64,000 nt of DNA from Burkholderia metallica (GTDB lineage: Bacteria > Pseudomonadota > Gammaproteobacteria > Burkholderiales > Burkholderiaceae), in NCBI RefSeq assembly GCF_902832845.1, contig NZ_CADFDB010000012.1:62001-126000 (forward strand), read 5' to 3'. This document shows positions 40,301-46,537 of the stretch, piece after piece; positions within the stretch are counted from its first letter, which is position 1, and every line of letters begins with the position of its first letter. Position numbers and translations under genes: made by a program. Below the pieces are notes generated by a model, which saw only the letters and a program-made list of their open reading frames with translations, was not told where the DNA came from and did no database searches.

Positions 40301-41986
40301 CTGGTGCGAGAACATCACGCATACGATCTGTTCGGCGAGCGACGCAGCTATGTGTGGCATCACGAATACGACGAACTTGGCAATCGGCGACGGACGGTGC
40401 GGCCGGACGGGCATGCGGTCGACTGGTTGATGTACGGCTCGGGGCATGTGCACGGGATGCTGCTCGATGGCGAGGAGCGTGTGCAGTTCGAGCGCGATGA
40501 CCTTCATCGCGAGACGGTGCGCGTGCTGTCGAGCAAGCTCGGGCAGCGCACGCACTACGATCCGGCCGGACGCGTGTTGCAGCAGACGATCCAGCGATCG
40601 ACATCGCCCGCGCCGCTTGCCGAGCGGAGGTATCGCTATGACGCGGCGGGGCAGTTGTCACGAATCGAGGATAGCCGCAAGGGCGGGACTGACTATCGGT
40701 ACGATCCGGTCGGGCGGTTGATCGAGGCGGTTAGTCCCATCGCGAAGGAGCGGTTTGCATTCGATCCGGCGAGCAACATCGTCGATCCGGTACGGACGAC
40801 GGAGACGCCGGCATCGCGTCCGAGCCCGGTGCGGCCGGAAAGCACGTTGCCGGTTGAGGTGCCGAAGGTGCTGGGCAACCTGCTGAAGGCATATGCGGGG
40901 ATGCATTTCGAGTACGACGCACGCGGGAATCTGGTGCGCAAGCGTACGCCGGCGGGGGAGCAGGAATACGAGTGGGACGAGTTCAATCGGTTGCTGTCGG
41001 CACGGGTTGCGGAGACGTCGCGGCAAAGCCAGGCGCGGTATTTCTATGACGCGTTCGGTCGCCGGATCGCGAAGGAGGTGAACGGCGAGCGGACGGTGTT
41101 CGGGTGGGATGGCGATACGCTGGCGTATGAGAGCGACGGGGAGCGCGGCACGCACTATATCTACGAGCCGGGGAAGTTCGTGCCGCTGGCGCAGTATGTG
41201 GCGGAACCGGTAGAGGGAGTCGCCACGCCGGAGTGGAAGAGTACCGATCGCTATGTGCCGGAGGAAGATCCGCTGCAGAAGGTGCCGGAGCGGCGGGGTG
41301 GCGCGAAGCTGTTCTATTACCACTGTGATCAGATCGGCACGCCTCAACTGCTGACTGATGACGACGGTGATGTAGTGTGGGAAGCGGCGTACAAGGCGTG
41401 GGGGGAAGCGCGGGAGGTGATCGCGCGAGTGTCGAAGGCGACGGGGACGATGGCGAGCAATTCGTTGCGGTTTCAGGGGCAACGGGTTGATGATGAGACG
41501 GGGCTGCACTATAACCGGCACCGGTACTATGATCCGAGTAGCGGACGGTTCGTCAGCAAGGACCCGATCGGGCTCGCTGGCGGGATCAACGTTTATCAGT
41601 ACGCGCCTAACCCGGTGGGCTGGGTCGACCCGCTGGGACTTTCGAAAAAGTGTCCGAAATGCTTGCCGAGCTGCAACGATGTTGCGTCTCAGGGACCGAA
41701 GGATGCTACCGAGATGGCGCAAGAACTTTCGGGCCAGATAAATCAGAACTCGGTGACCTTTTCCACGCCGACGACGCAAGGCCATATTGATCTACAAGGA
41801 GCGTCGCACTTCGACAAGGCGACGGATACCGATATTCCTACTCCTCATGTACAGACTCGAACTATCAACATCGGGCCGAACGGTCAAATAACGACGTCGA
41901 AGAAGACGGAGATTGTGAGGGCGGCCACGAAGCAAGACGTCCGTGTCGCGAGAGAGTTGGCAAGACGGAAAGGATTGTGCAAATGA
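37397..41986 (+). CDS. Rhs polymorphic toxin with C-terminal Ntox24-like domain
   Basis: 1529 residues. Residues 1-350 have two hydrophobic stretches (about 53-80 and 87-112) and no PAAR motif. From about 355 (ASIDFAFGDETFSH, FELPGALPLVWERTY) the Rhs cage begins, followed by YD repeats (YDAVGRIASRADAL and many more). The core closes with YNRHRYYDPSSGRFVSKDPIG and VDPLGL (residues 1410-1415), the self-cleavage site. The 114-residue toxin follows, with HIDLQGASHFDKATD, PTPHVQTRTI and ATKQDVRVARELARRKG. The pattern resembles polymorphic toxin type 24, a predicted nuclease; that call is from memory. The stop overlaps the immunity gene. Confidence 0.9.
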   Translation: MAQQLPPGAEKEQAVTWLSDVSAKDVAAVGNRFDAWLRRISGNHITFEDVKTFAGAVPIVGNIMAMVDALGDIAEIIEKRGGQVLDYMSLAINLLGIIPIPPTLAPFRMSARPLLALVRHELLATRNNLGAAIISVLVTHINATCATEIEDFLNKLKAGLVELLNGCASKAEEIMLALATGMDKALHGQLFDANANLKRQQALAKKMADNRPWYSPSRVGDGIQFAYEGTKALGKKVANKTAGTMAKLAPDVWLEPFRGTVTFLRTEAPKIATSIRSLAGSEEGKMMWLVLQLIEAVGRVKARAKLHEQSTDVKPGGKSQARKTREQEGLEKIDGQAPAEGPGKRGCKACGLGESPASIDFAFGDETFSHVDFELPGALPLVWERTYRSRLAAYDDGELGARWITPYTTRIDIENGRWIYRDAEGRSIDYPALAVGAVHDDLSENLTLSRLDETWVTIAYGHVVLHVYERRGDAFRLAMQKDRAGNTITLDYDALDRLARLIDANGNVLAFEHDRHGRIVQIEHVLKGGERRTLASYEYDANGDLVRAIDRHGNARTYQYHRHLVTRYTDRTGRGMTLEWDGADADDNADAKCVREYADDGSLDIRLAWNPNIRLTYVTDALGRMTRYYFNIHGYVYRIVYPDGNQEWFRRDAHHNLVLHIRQDGSIERREYDARGNLVRHERADGSVVEMAYDDKDQMVRLVDPNGHVWQRKYDDAGNLVEEIDPLEHSTKYEYNDHGLPTQITDAKGGSKTLEYNDAGQIASYTDCSGKKTEWRYDDTGRVIETKDAAGGVVAYRYGLNGQLTEVRSAAGVEQVQYDAEGRLLQHTDQLNRSTRYGYDAVGRIASRADALGQTIAYRYDRLGRLAALTDANFATYQFHYDPAGRLIEEVGFDGKSTRYRYDPDSGSLVSVDEAGCVTSVDVDANGRLLKRVAGESEERFAYDPSGRLIDAVNRYSRVQFFFDPVGNLVREHHAYDLFGERRSYVWHHEYDELGNRRRTVRPDGHAVDWLMYGSGHVHGMLLDGEERVQFERDDLHRETVRVLSSKLGQRTHYDPAGRVLQQTIQRSTSPAPLAERRYRYDAAGQLSRIEDSRKGGTDYRYDPVGRLIEAVSPIAKERFAFDPASNIVDPVRTTETPASRPSPVRPESTLPVEVPKVLGNLLKAYAGMHFEYDARGNLVRKRTPAGEQEYEWDEFNRLLSARVAETSRQSQARYFYDAFGRRIAKEVNGERTVFGWDGDTLAYESDGERGTHYIYEPGKFVPLAQYVAEPVEGVATPEWKSTDRYVPEEDPLQKVPERRGGAKLFYYHCDQIGTPQLLTDDDGDVVWEAAYKAWGEAREVIARVSKATGTMASNSLRFQGQRVDDETGLHYNRHRYYDPSSGRFVSKDPIGLAGGINVYQYAPNPVGWVDPLGLSKKCPKCLPSCNDVASQGPKDATEMAQELSGQINQNSVTFSTPTTQGHIDLQGASHFDKATDTDIPTPHVQTRTINIGPNGQITTSKKTEIVRAATKQDVRVARELARRKGLCK
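41510..41536 (+). repeat. 27-bp Rhs-tip junction repeat, copy in the intact rhs gene
   Basis: This segment encodes YNRHRYYDP. It is identical base for base to 43963-43989 at the start of the second orphan tip and differs at two positions from 43027-43053 at the start of the first. Such shared tip DNA offers homology for swapping toxin ends. Confidence 0.85.
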
Positions 41987-42258
41987 AGGATTTAATCGAC
42001 CAATTGCAGATTTGGTACGCATCTCAGTGTGACGATGTATGGGAGCATTCGTTTGGCATTGAGATTGCCAATATCGACAACCCGGGATGGAAGGTCAGGA
42101 TAACGGGCGCATCGGCCAAAAAGCCGCTGGACATTAAGACTGAACGCACGGACGAGGATTGGGTAAGAGTGACGGCGACCGAAATCCAGTTCATGGCATA
42201 TGGCGGGCCGCGCAATTTGCAGGAGATACTGGCACTTGCCGTTGACTGGCTGAACTGA
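41983..42258 (+). CDS. Imm53-like immunity protein
   Basis: 91 residues from ATG 41983, which overlaps the rhs stop (ATGA). The sequence LQIWYASQCDDVWEHSFGI, IDNPGW and the ending GGPRNLQEILALAVDWL match the Imm53 family pattern as I recall it. It should bind and block the toxin domain at the end of the Rhs protein. The gene is small, acidic and less GC-rich than neighbours, typical for immunity genes. No terminator follows within 40 bases. Confidence 0.8.
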   Translation: MKDLIDQLQIWYASQCDDVWEHSFGIEIANIDNPGWKVRITGASAKKPLDIKTERTDEDWVRVTATEIQFMAYGGPRNLQEILALAVDWLN

Positions 42259-42640
42259 AAAAATGAAGGGCCGCTGAAGCGACACTTCATTCATTCAATG
42301 CAGTTGGATGGCGCGGTGATCGGCTGCGGCTCGGTAAATTGGGCCCGCAGGCCTATCCTGCACTGGATCGAAATGGTTCAACGTTGAACCTTGGTTTGCC
42401 CCAGCCGCCAAAATCGGTCAACGTGCACTTACTCGTTTCTCCCCAGATCGGTGAGAAACGCAGCGGCGGCCGTCAGGATGGGGGCGGCTAGAAAAGCCCC
42501 CTTGCCACCTCGCGGCGCGCGTCGTCGTGGAGGTGCATTTGCTGAATTCCGGCGATCGCGTGTTGCAGCCAGGTATCGGCAATGACGCGATGTTCGTCGT
42601 TCGTGTCGACCGAGGTCGACGCCGACAATTGCTGAATTGC

Positions 42641-42874
42641 GACGTTGCGCTGCGCCACGCGTGCGCGACGCACATGCTGGAGAACGGAGCGGACGTACGG
42701 TTCATCCAGGCGCTGCTGGGCCACGCGGACCTGAATAGCACGCAGATCTATACGCAGGTGGCGATCGGCAAGCTCAAGCAAGTGCACGCGGCCACGCATC
42801 CGGCGAGGCTGGGGCAGGATGTGGCGGCGTTGCTGACCGTGTTGGCCGACGAGGACGACGACGCAGCCCCTTGA
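42641..42874 (+). pseudogene. C-terminal remnant of a XerD-like tyrosine recombinase
   Basis: The frame carries [36 protein letters not shown] and [12 protein letters not shown], the last third of an integrase: conserved Arg-His box, LGH motif and catalytic Tyr (in TQIYT). The upstream catalytic domain is missing and the first His of the HxxR box is replaced. It is therefore inactive. It marks past insertion or recombination beside the Rhs array. Confidence 0.85.
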
Positions 42875-42920
42875 TGGTTGTATCGAATCGAGCCGCAGTA
42901 TCAACAACTGCAAAAAACCG

Positions 42921-42932
42921 CGTCTAGGGGAA
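42921..42932 (+). repeat. 12-bp direct repeat, left copy
   Basis: CGCGTCTAGGGG, identical to 43009-43020. The two copies are 88 bases apart, and the right copy ends exactly where recognisable Rhs-tip coding begins. Confidence 0.85.
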
Positions 42933-43008
42933 TAATGCGTACCGACTTGGGATAGGATGATGCGAAGCCTTACTGGATAAGGGATTGCGGGCTGTGTAAA
43001 GGAGGATG

Positions 43009-43020
43009 CGCGTCTAGGGG
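43009..43020 (+). repeat. 12-bp direct repeat, right copy
   Basis: Second copy of CGCGTCTAGGGG. Its TAG (43015-43017) is an in-frame stop immediately before the orphan Rhs tip. Confidence 0.85.
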
Positions 43021-43950
43021 TCTGTTTATAACCGGCATCGGTACTACGATCCGCAGAGCGGTCGGTTCGTATCGAAGGATCCGATTGGGTTGACGGGTGG
43101 CTTAAACGTCTATCAGTACGCGCAAAATCCGGTAGGATGGATTGATCCACTTGGGTTGAAATGCCAATCCGGTCTTTCGTCTCGCGCTGCTCGTCGCGAA
43201 GCCATGCGTCAAGCGGGAATCCCAACGAGCCAGCAACCTATCAGCCAGTCACGAAATGCATCTGGTCGTGAGTACAGGTACGAAGTTCCTCAAGTCGGAG
43301 GCGGCGTTGTGCAAGCGACGGTGCAACAACAAACAATGGATGTGAGCCACCAAGACGAGCCGCATTGGGAGGCAGGCAAGGTAAAGGTCGATCCGATTAC
43401 GGGTGAAACTAGAATAAACGACTACGGTAGACCTAAGATCGCTAATCCGAAAGGCAAGCGTACTACCGGGGGTGTGATGAGTGATCCCGACACTTCCCAG
43501 CGCAAGAGGGAACTTCTTTACAGAAGGGCAAACGGAAAGAAAATCCTGGATGGTTACCTTCGCAAGGTGGCCGCGCTGTTTCCCACGGCCGGTCAAGAAG
43601 ATCTAGTATCGTTGGAGGCGACCGACGCCGTATTGTCTGAATTTGGCGAACATAGGCTGACTCTCCGTTCCCGGAGAAGGCGAATTTCTCCCTTGGCGAT
43701 ACGACTGGTTCTGTCGATGATAAGCAAGACATACCATGACGGATTCTATGTTCTCATCGACGAGGATTGGAGATATTGTGGCGCACTTCGTGTCAATGAT
43801 CCGCGCTCTATCAATCGGTCATTTTTGTTCGGTGAAGCGATACTTGATGATCTCGTTTTCATCTCTCCAGGGATGGAGAGGGCAATCAGTCTTGATTTCT
43901 TCGAGATGAACGGCGCGACCCTAATCGACATTGTTGAATGGCGCCGATAG
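43018..43950 (+). pseudogene. orphan Rhs tip and toxin, apparently fused in frame to its immunity protein
   Basis: The frame opens right after a stop at 43015 with YNRHRYYDPQSGRFVSKDPIG, then WIDPLGL. The toxin follows: AARREAMRQAGIPTSQQP, GREYRYEVPQ, EPHWEAGKVKVDP and YGRPKIANPKGK. The GIPTSQQP opening is common among Rhs toxins, but I cannot name the family. At about 43455 the frame continues into what looks like the immunity protein without a stop. Adding one A there would give KAYYRGCDE and a TGA at 43482-43484, eight bases inside the immunity gene. No ATG precedes the tip (earliest start codon is a TTG near 43090), so it is likely silent. Confidence 0.75.
43477..43950 (+). CDS. putative immunity protein of the first orphan toxin
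   Basis: 157 residues from ATG 43477 (MSDPDTSQRKRELLYRRANG), in the same frame as the toxin before it. The second half (HDGFYVLIDEDWRYCGALRV, FISPGMERAISLDFFEMNG) is acidic and A/T-richer. I recognise no family. Assignment as immunity rests on place: directly behind a Rhs toxin and directly before the next orphan tip. GGGGGTG upstream could serve as a weak ribosome site. Confidence 0.55.
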   Translation: MSDPDTSQRKRELLYRRANGKKILDGYLRKVAALFPTAGQEDLVSLEATDAVLSEFGEHRLTLRSRRRRISPLAIRLVLSMISKTYHDGFYVLIDEDWRYCGALRVNDPRSINRSFLFGEAILDDLVFISPGMERAISLDFFEMNGATLIDIVEWRR

Positions 43951-43956
43951 TGCTGA

Positions 43957-44496
43957 CTGCGTTATAACCGGCACCGGTACTATGATCCGTTGACGGGGCG
44001 CTTCATCTCGAAAGACCCCATCGGCATGCGCGGCGGGATCAACGTCTATCAGTACGCACCGAATTCGACCGAATGGGTTGATCCGCTGGGCCTGAGTCGA
44101 TTCAAAAAGACGACTTGGGGGCCGTGTAAAAAGGGAACGGATCTTTCCTGTACCGTATCCCAGCAGGACATTGATTGGGATATGGAGCATCGCGGGAAAA
44201 CGAATTTGCAACGCGCGATGGAGGGTGGTGCGCCATTCATGATGAAGGATGGCGTGCCGCAACAGATTAAATTGCACCATTCGCGGCAGCAATCCGTTGG
44301 TCCTCTATTCGGGGTGACCACTAGCACTCATAGAGCGGCGAGTGGCGCAGGTCGAGAGGCGTTGCATCCGTTCGGAAACCAAAAGAATCCTGACTTCCCC
44401 GTTGATCGCGATGCGTTTGATGTTGATCGAAGCCAATATTGGAAAGATCGTGGGGCTGCTGCCAGTGCAGATAAAAACGGACGATGTAGTTTATGA
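43957..44496 (+). pseudogene. orphan Rhs tip with LHH-type HNH nuclease toxin
   Basis: In-frame stop TGA at 43954, then LRYNRHRYYDPLTGRFISK, the usual DPIG, and WVDPLGL ending near 44094. The ~133-residue toxin has the hallmark QQIKLHHSRQQSVGPLFGV, THRAASG, LHPFG and FDVDRSQYWKDRG of the HNH/Endonuclease VII superfamily with conserved LHH. That predicts a DNA-cutting toxin. No proper start codon exists before the tip, so it is probably a silent cassette. It begins six bases after the previous immunity stop. Its end overlaps the SUKH gene. Confidence 0.85.
43963..43989 (+). repeat. 27-bp Rhs-tip junction repeat, copy in the second orphan
   Basis: Identical to 41510-41536 in the intact rhs gene, in the same reading frame relative to the tip. 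It would allow homologous exchange placing the LHH nuclease on the full Rhs protein. Confidence 0.85.
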
Positions 44497-44927
44497 TTCC
44501 ATCGACAGTAGAGCATTACCTAGCTACGGCTAGCGGTGATGTGGCTCGCACCGATTCGAAGTCGGCAGAGAAAGTACTCCTTAACTTTGGGGTTTCTCCG
44601 ACTTCGGAGTTTGGTGAGTTTTATCTACGGTATCAGGGGAGCTTTATAAGCCGTCGATCCGTCGCTGAGCTTCTGGATATAGAGGGGCCCGCGATTCCTG
44701 CGATACCAGATCAAACGGAGTATGTCCGTGATCGCTATCATATCCCTGAGCAATATCTTGCGCTGACGTCGGATGAGAGCGAGGGTATGTACCTGTATAA
44801 CAAGACTGACCAAGCAGTTTATGACCTCGACATTTCAGTGCTGGATGATTTCCTGCAAGGAAAAGTGCCGGCTCGCTGGGTGACCTTTAATGATTTTTTA
44901 ATTTGGTATTTCGAGGCAAAACCTTAA
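44493..44927 (+). CDS. SMI1/KNR4 (SUKH) family immunity protein
   Basis: 144 residues; the ATG overlaps the toxin stop (ATGA). The motif pattern LLNFGVSPTSEFGEFYLRYQ, then GSFISRRSVAELLDI and LTSDESEGMYLYNKTDQAVY, fits the SUKH superfamily, the most common immunity fold for HNH-type toxins. It should neutralise the LHH nuclease encoded just before. Codon use is clearly A/T-richer than the host core genes. Confidence 0.82.
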   Translation: MIPSTVEHYLATASGDVARTDSKSAEKVLLNFGVSPTSEFGEFYLRYQGSFISRRSVAELLDIEGPAIPAIPDQTEYVRDRYHIPEQYLALTSDESEGMYLYNKTDQAVYDLDISVLDDFLQGKVPARWVTFNDFLIWYFEAKP

Positions 44928-44930
44928 GAC

Positions 44931-44962
44931 GAATGGCCACATTTGCGGCCATTCGTTGTTTA
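44931..44962 (+). terminator. hairpin terminator after the SUKH immunity gene
   Basis: GAATGGCC and GGCCATTC enclose an 8-base loop, followed by GTTGTTT. It lies five bases after the immunity stop. Confidence 0.7.
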
Positions 44963-45128
44963 AGCGGCAGTGATGATGAGTGCGCCGTGTTCGACCGTGA
45001 TGCAACCGCGCTACCCGAACAGGAATCCGGTATGTCCGGTCATCCAGGTTGGCCGGATAAAACCCGGTGGTAGTCTATCCGACAGTAGACTGGAGTTTGC
45101 GTTAACGCAGAAATTTCTCTACCGCCGG
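44963..45128. other. breakpoint region between the two halves of the Rhs array
   Basis: No gene with family support. A 69-codon plus-strand frame from 44970 has no ribosome site and reads like noise. To the left the array runs on the plus strand, to the right on the minus strand, so this stretch contains the inversion or insertion junction. Confidence 0.45.
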
Positions 45129-45290
45129 CTAGACTTGCGCCGGTTTGCTGGCCCACAGCGGTGTATTGACGCGCAGTGAAGCGAACCCGGCCGTGCGCCG
45201 GGTTTGTCGTTTCTGGAGCTCTGTCTCCGCGAGCCAAATTGGGTCCTTCGATACGAATCGACCGGTGCCCGGATCATAGTAGCTGTGCTG
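45129..45290 (-). pseudogene. truncated Rhs tip fragment, inverted
   Basis: Reading the minus strand gives SQHSYYDPGTGRFVSKDPIW then LAETELQKRQTRRTAG and a stop at 45129. YYDPGTGRFVSKDPI is the Rhs tip signature; after WLA the expected GGIN-YQY sequence is lost, so the tip is broken there (about 45235). It begins about six bases after the stop of the DUF1963-type gene, the same spacing as between cassettes on the plus strand. Confidence 0.75.
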
Positions 45291-45295
45291 GCTAT

Positions 45296-45889
45296 TTACG
45301 ACGTCTGGATAATGAACACTCCAGCGCCTGCATCCTCTTGATCAAGCTGACTTTTCAGGAGCAAATAGCCAATTCCGCCCACAAGGATGCTCTTGTACGT
45401 GGGTGCGGCCTTGTTTAAACGTGAGTTGTTAAGCTGCAGGACGTAAATCATCTCGTTGCGTTTTTCCTCATCTTGAACCCACGCTGGGATGCCTCCGATT
45501 TTTGCAACGCCATTTTCTTCGCTGTCGTCAGCGAGGTTCTGCACGACATCAATCTGCTTGGGCGGAAGAATAGGACTTCCGTACCCATCGACCGAAATAT
45601 CGCTTGGCTGGTAGGCCAACGCGACCCCACCTTCGCTCATCGCGCTGTCAATGTATCCGTCGTCTGTTAGCGAGTATGGGGAGAAGATGGACACCACTAA
45701 GTTGCTCTTCACACGGAGCCCCGATACATATTTGCTAAGGAACTCAGCAGGAAAGGTGGCCAAATGAAGCAACGGAGCGCCATTTGAATCAGCCGGCCAG
45801 TTGAGTGACCCTGGCAAAAATGGATTCCCTCCGAAATAGGCGACGGATGGGCTTGTCTCCCCGTCAACAAAGATCAGTTCATTGAACAT
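45296..45889 (-). CDS. DUF1963 (YwqG-like) protein, probable immunity protein
   Basis: 197 residues. SPSVAYFGGNPFLPGSLNWP near the N-terminus and VAKIGGIPAWVQDEEKRNEM in the C-terminal half are the DUF1963/YwqG hallmarks. This family occurs as immunity proteins in polymorphic toxin loci. A strong ribosome site, GGAGGG, precedes the ATG at 45889, so it may still be expressed. Its cognate toxin is not recognisable. It is followed by a Rhs tip fragment on the same strand. Confidence 0.8.
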   Translation of the reverse strand: MFNELIFVDGETSPSVAYFGGNPFLPGSLNWPADSNGAPLLHLATFPAEFLSKYVSGLRVKSNLVVSIFSPYSLTDDGYIDSAMSEGGVALAYQPSDISVDGYGSPILPPKQIDVVQNLADDSEENGVAKIGGIPAWVQDEEKRNEMIYVLQLNNSRLNKAAPTYKSILVGGIGYLLLKSQLDQEDAGAGVFIIQTS

Positions 45890-45897
45890 CTACCCTC

Positions 45898-46191
45898 CTA
45901 ATCACATGAACATAGGCACCGAGACAGGAGGTTTCCCGCTTGCTTTCGAAGTTCGCGCGCACGTGCTGCAGGAACACCTGCCTGGCGCAAGACCCCTTCA
46001 TTGCCGACAAGCAGTGGGTCCGACTGATTGGCACCGATGCAGACCGTCAACGTCACCCTCACGGAATCGGCATAATGACGCCCTGCCAACGTGACCCTGC
46101 GTCCCCCGCCAAGACTTCCTCCGTTCCAACCGCACCACCCATGTCGACCACCATCACGCCCCGCACGTCGCTGAAACACATTCTCGAACAC
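45898..46191 (-). CDS. short open frame ending just before the DUF1963 gene; possible toxin remnant
   Basis: 97 codons ending TAG nine bases before the DUF1963 start. The last 50 residues (SVRVTLTVCIGANQSDPLLV, LRQAGVPAARARELRKQAGN) have a protein-like character; the first 40 are Gly/Arg-rich and look like chance. Position is where a toxin's end would be expected. It overlaps the start of the plus-strand DUF7716-like gene, so at most the 3' part is real. Confidence 0.25.
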   Translation of the reverse strand: MFENVFQRRAGRDGGRHGWCGWNGGSLGGGRRVTLAGRHYADSVRVTLTVCIGANQSDPLLVGNEGVLRQAGVPAARARELRKQAGNLLSRCLCSCD

Positions 46192-46443
46192 CCCGGCGAC
46201 TTCTCTGGTTGGCTTTGCCTCCCGCCGATGCCTTGGACGCTCGATACGGAAGGCGCCTTCACCGAAGACACCGACAGCCCCGAAACCATCGCTCTCCAGC
46301 TCGGCTGGCGCGTCACCCTACCCATCGCAACGATCGAAGACATCGTGATCAACGCCCATGACCAGGTCGACGAGCCGAGCATCGCGCAATTGCTCGACGC
46401 GTTCGTGTACTACATCGAAAACGACGAGTTCATTCTGCTCTGA
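46141..46443 (+). CDS. DUF7716-like small acidic protein
   Basis: 100 residues: TSLKHILEHPGDFSGWLCLP, PWTLDTEGAFTEDTDSPE, then LGWRVTLPIATIEDIVINA and LLDAFVYYIENDEFILL. I recall this pattern as DUF7716, found beside polymorphic toxins. Acidic, small and stand-alone, it is a candidate immunity protein. The frame is open upstream to 45940, but the family pattern starts at 46141. A terminator follows directly. Confidence 0.65.
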   Translation: MSTTITPRTSLKHILEHPGDFSGWLCLPPMPWTLDTEGAFTEDTDSPETIALQLGWRVTLPIATIEDIVINAHDQVDEPSIAQLLDAFVYYIENDEFILL

Positions 46444-46469
46444 GCACGGGCACTCTGCGCCACAGACAA

Positions 46470-46496
46470 AAAGGACCGCCGAGCGGTCCTTTCTTC
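46470..46496 (+). terminator. intrinsic terminator after the DUF7716-like gene, also facing tssL
   Basis: AAAGGACCGC, short loop CGA, GCGGTCCTTT with A-tract left and T-rich right (TTTCTT). Usable from both sides, and it separates the accessory region from the convergent tssL gene. Confidence 0.85.
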
Positions 46497-46537
46497 ATCG
46501 AGCAGCAGCATTCGAATGCAGCACTACGCCTGCGCCC

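Larger units (their letters stand above)
42259..43017. other. 760-base gap with recombination debris
   Basis: No intact gene. The plus frame 42262-42492 is open, ends at TAG, and reads protein-like in its second half (KLGPQAYPALDRNG, LNLGLPQPPKSVNVHLL) but I cannot assign it. 42641-42874 is a recombinase remnant (separate entry). 42921-43020 is bounded by 12-bp direct repeats (separate entry). A start codon with a ribosome site is not apparent for any of these. Confidence 0.5.

Noticed and set aside
42488-43225. Minus-strand frame of 245 codons over the recombinase remnant and the first orphan tip.
   Set aside because: Most of it mirrors plus-strand coding. The last 35 residues ([20 protein letters not shown]) look protein-like but have no start or family, so no gene is called.
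45940-46140. In-frame extension of the DUF7716-like gene.
   Set aside because: No ribosome site and a Cys/Arg-rich, non-conserved look; the family pattern begins at 46141.
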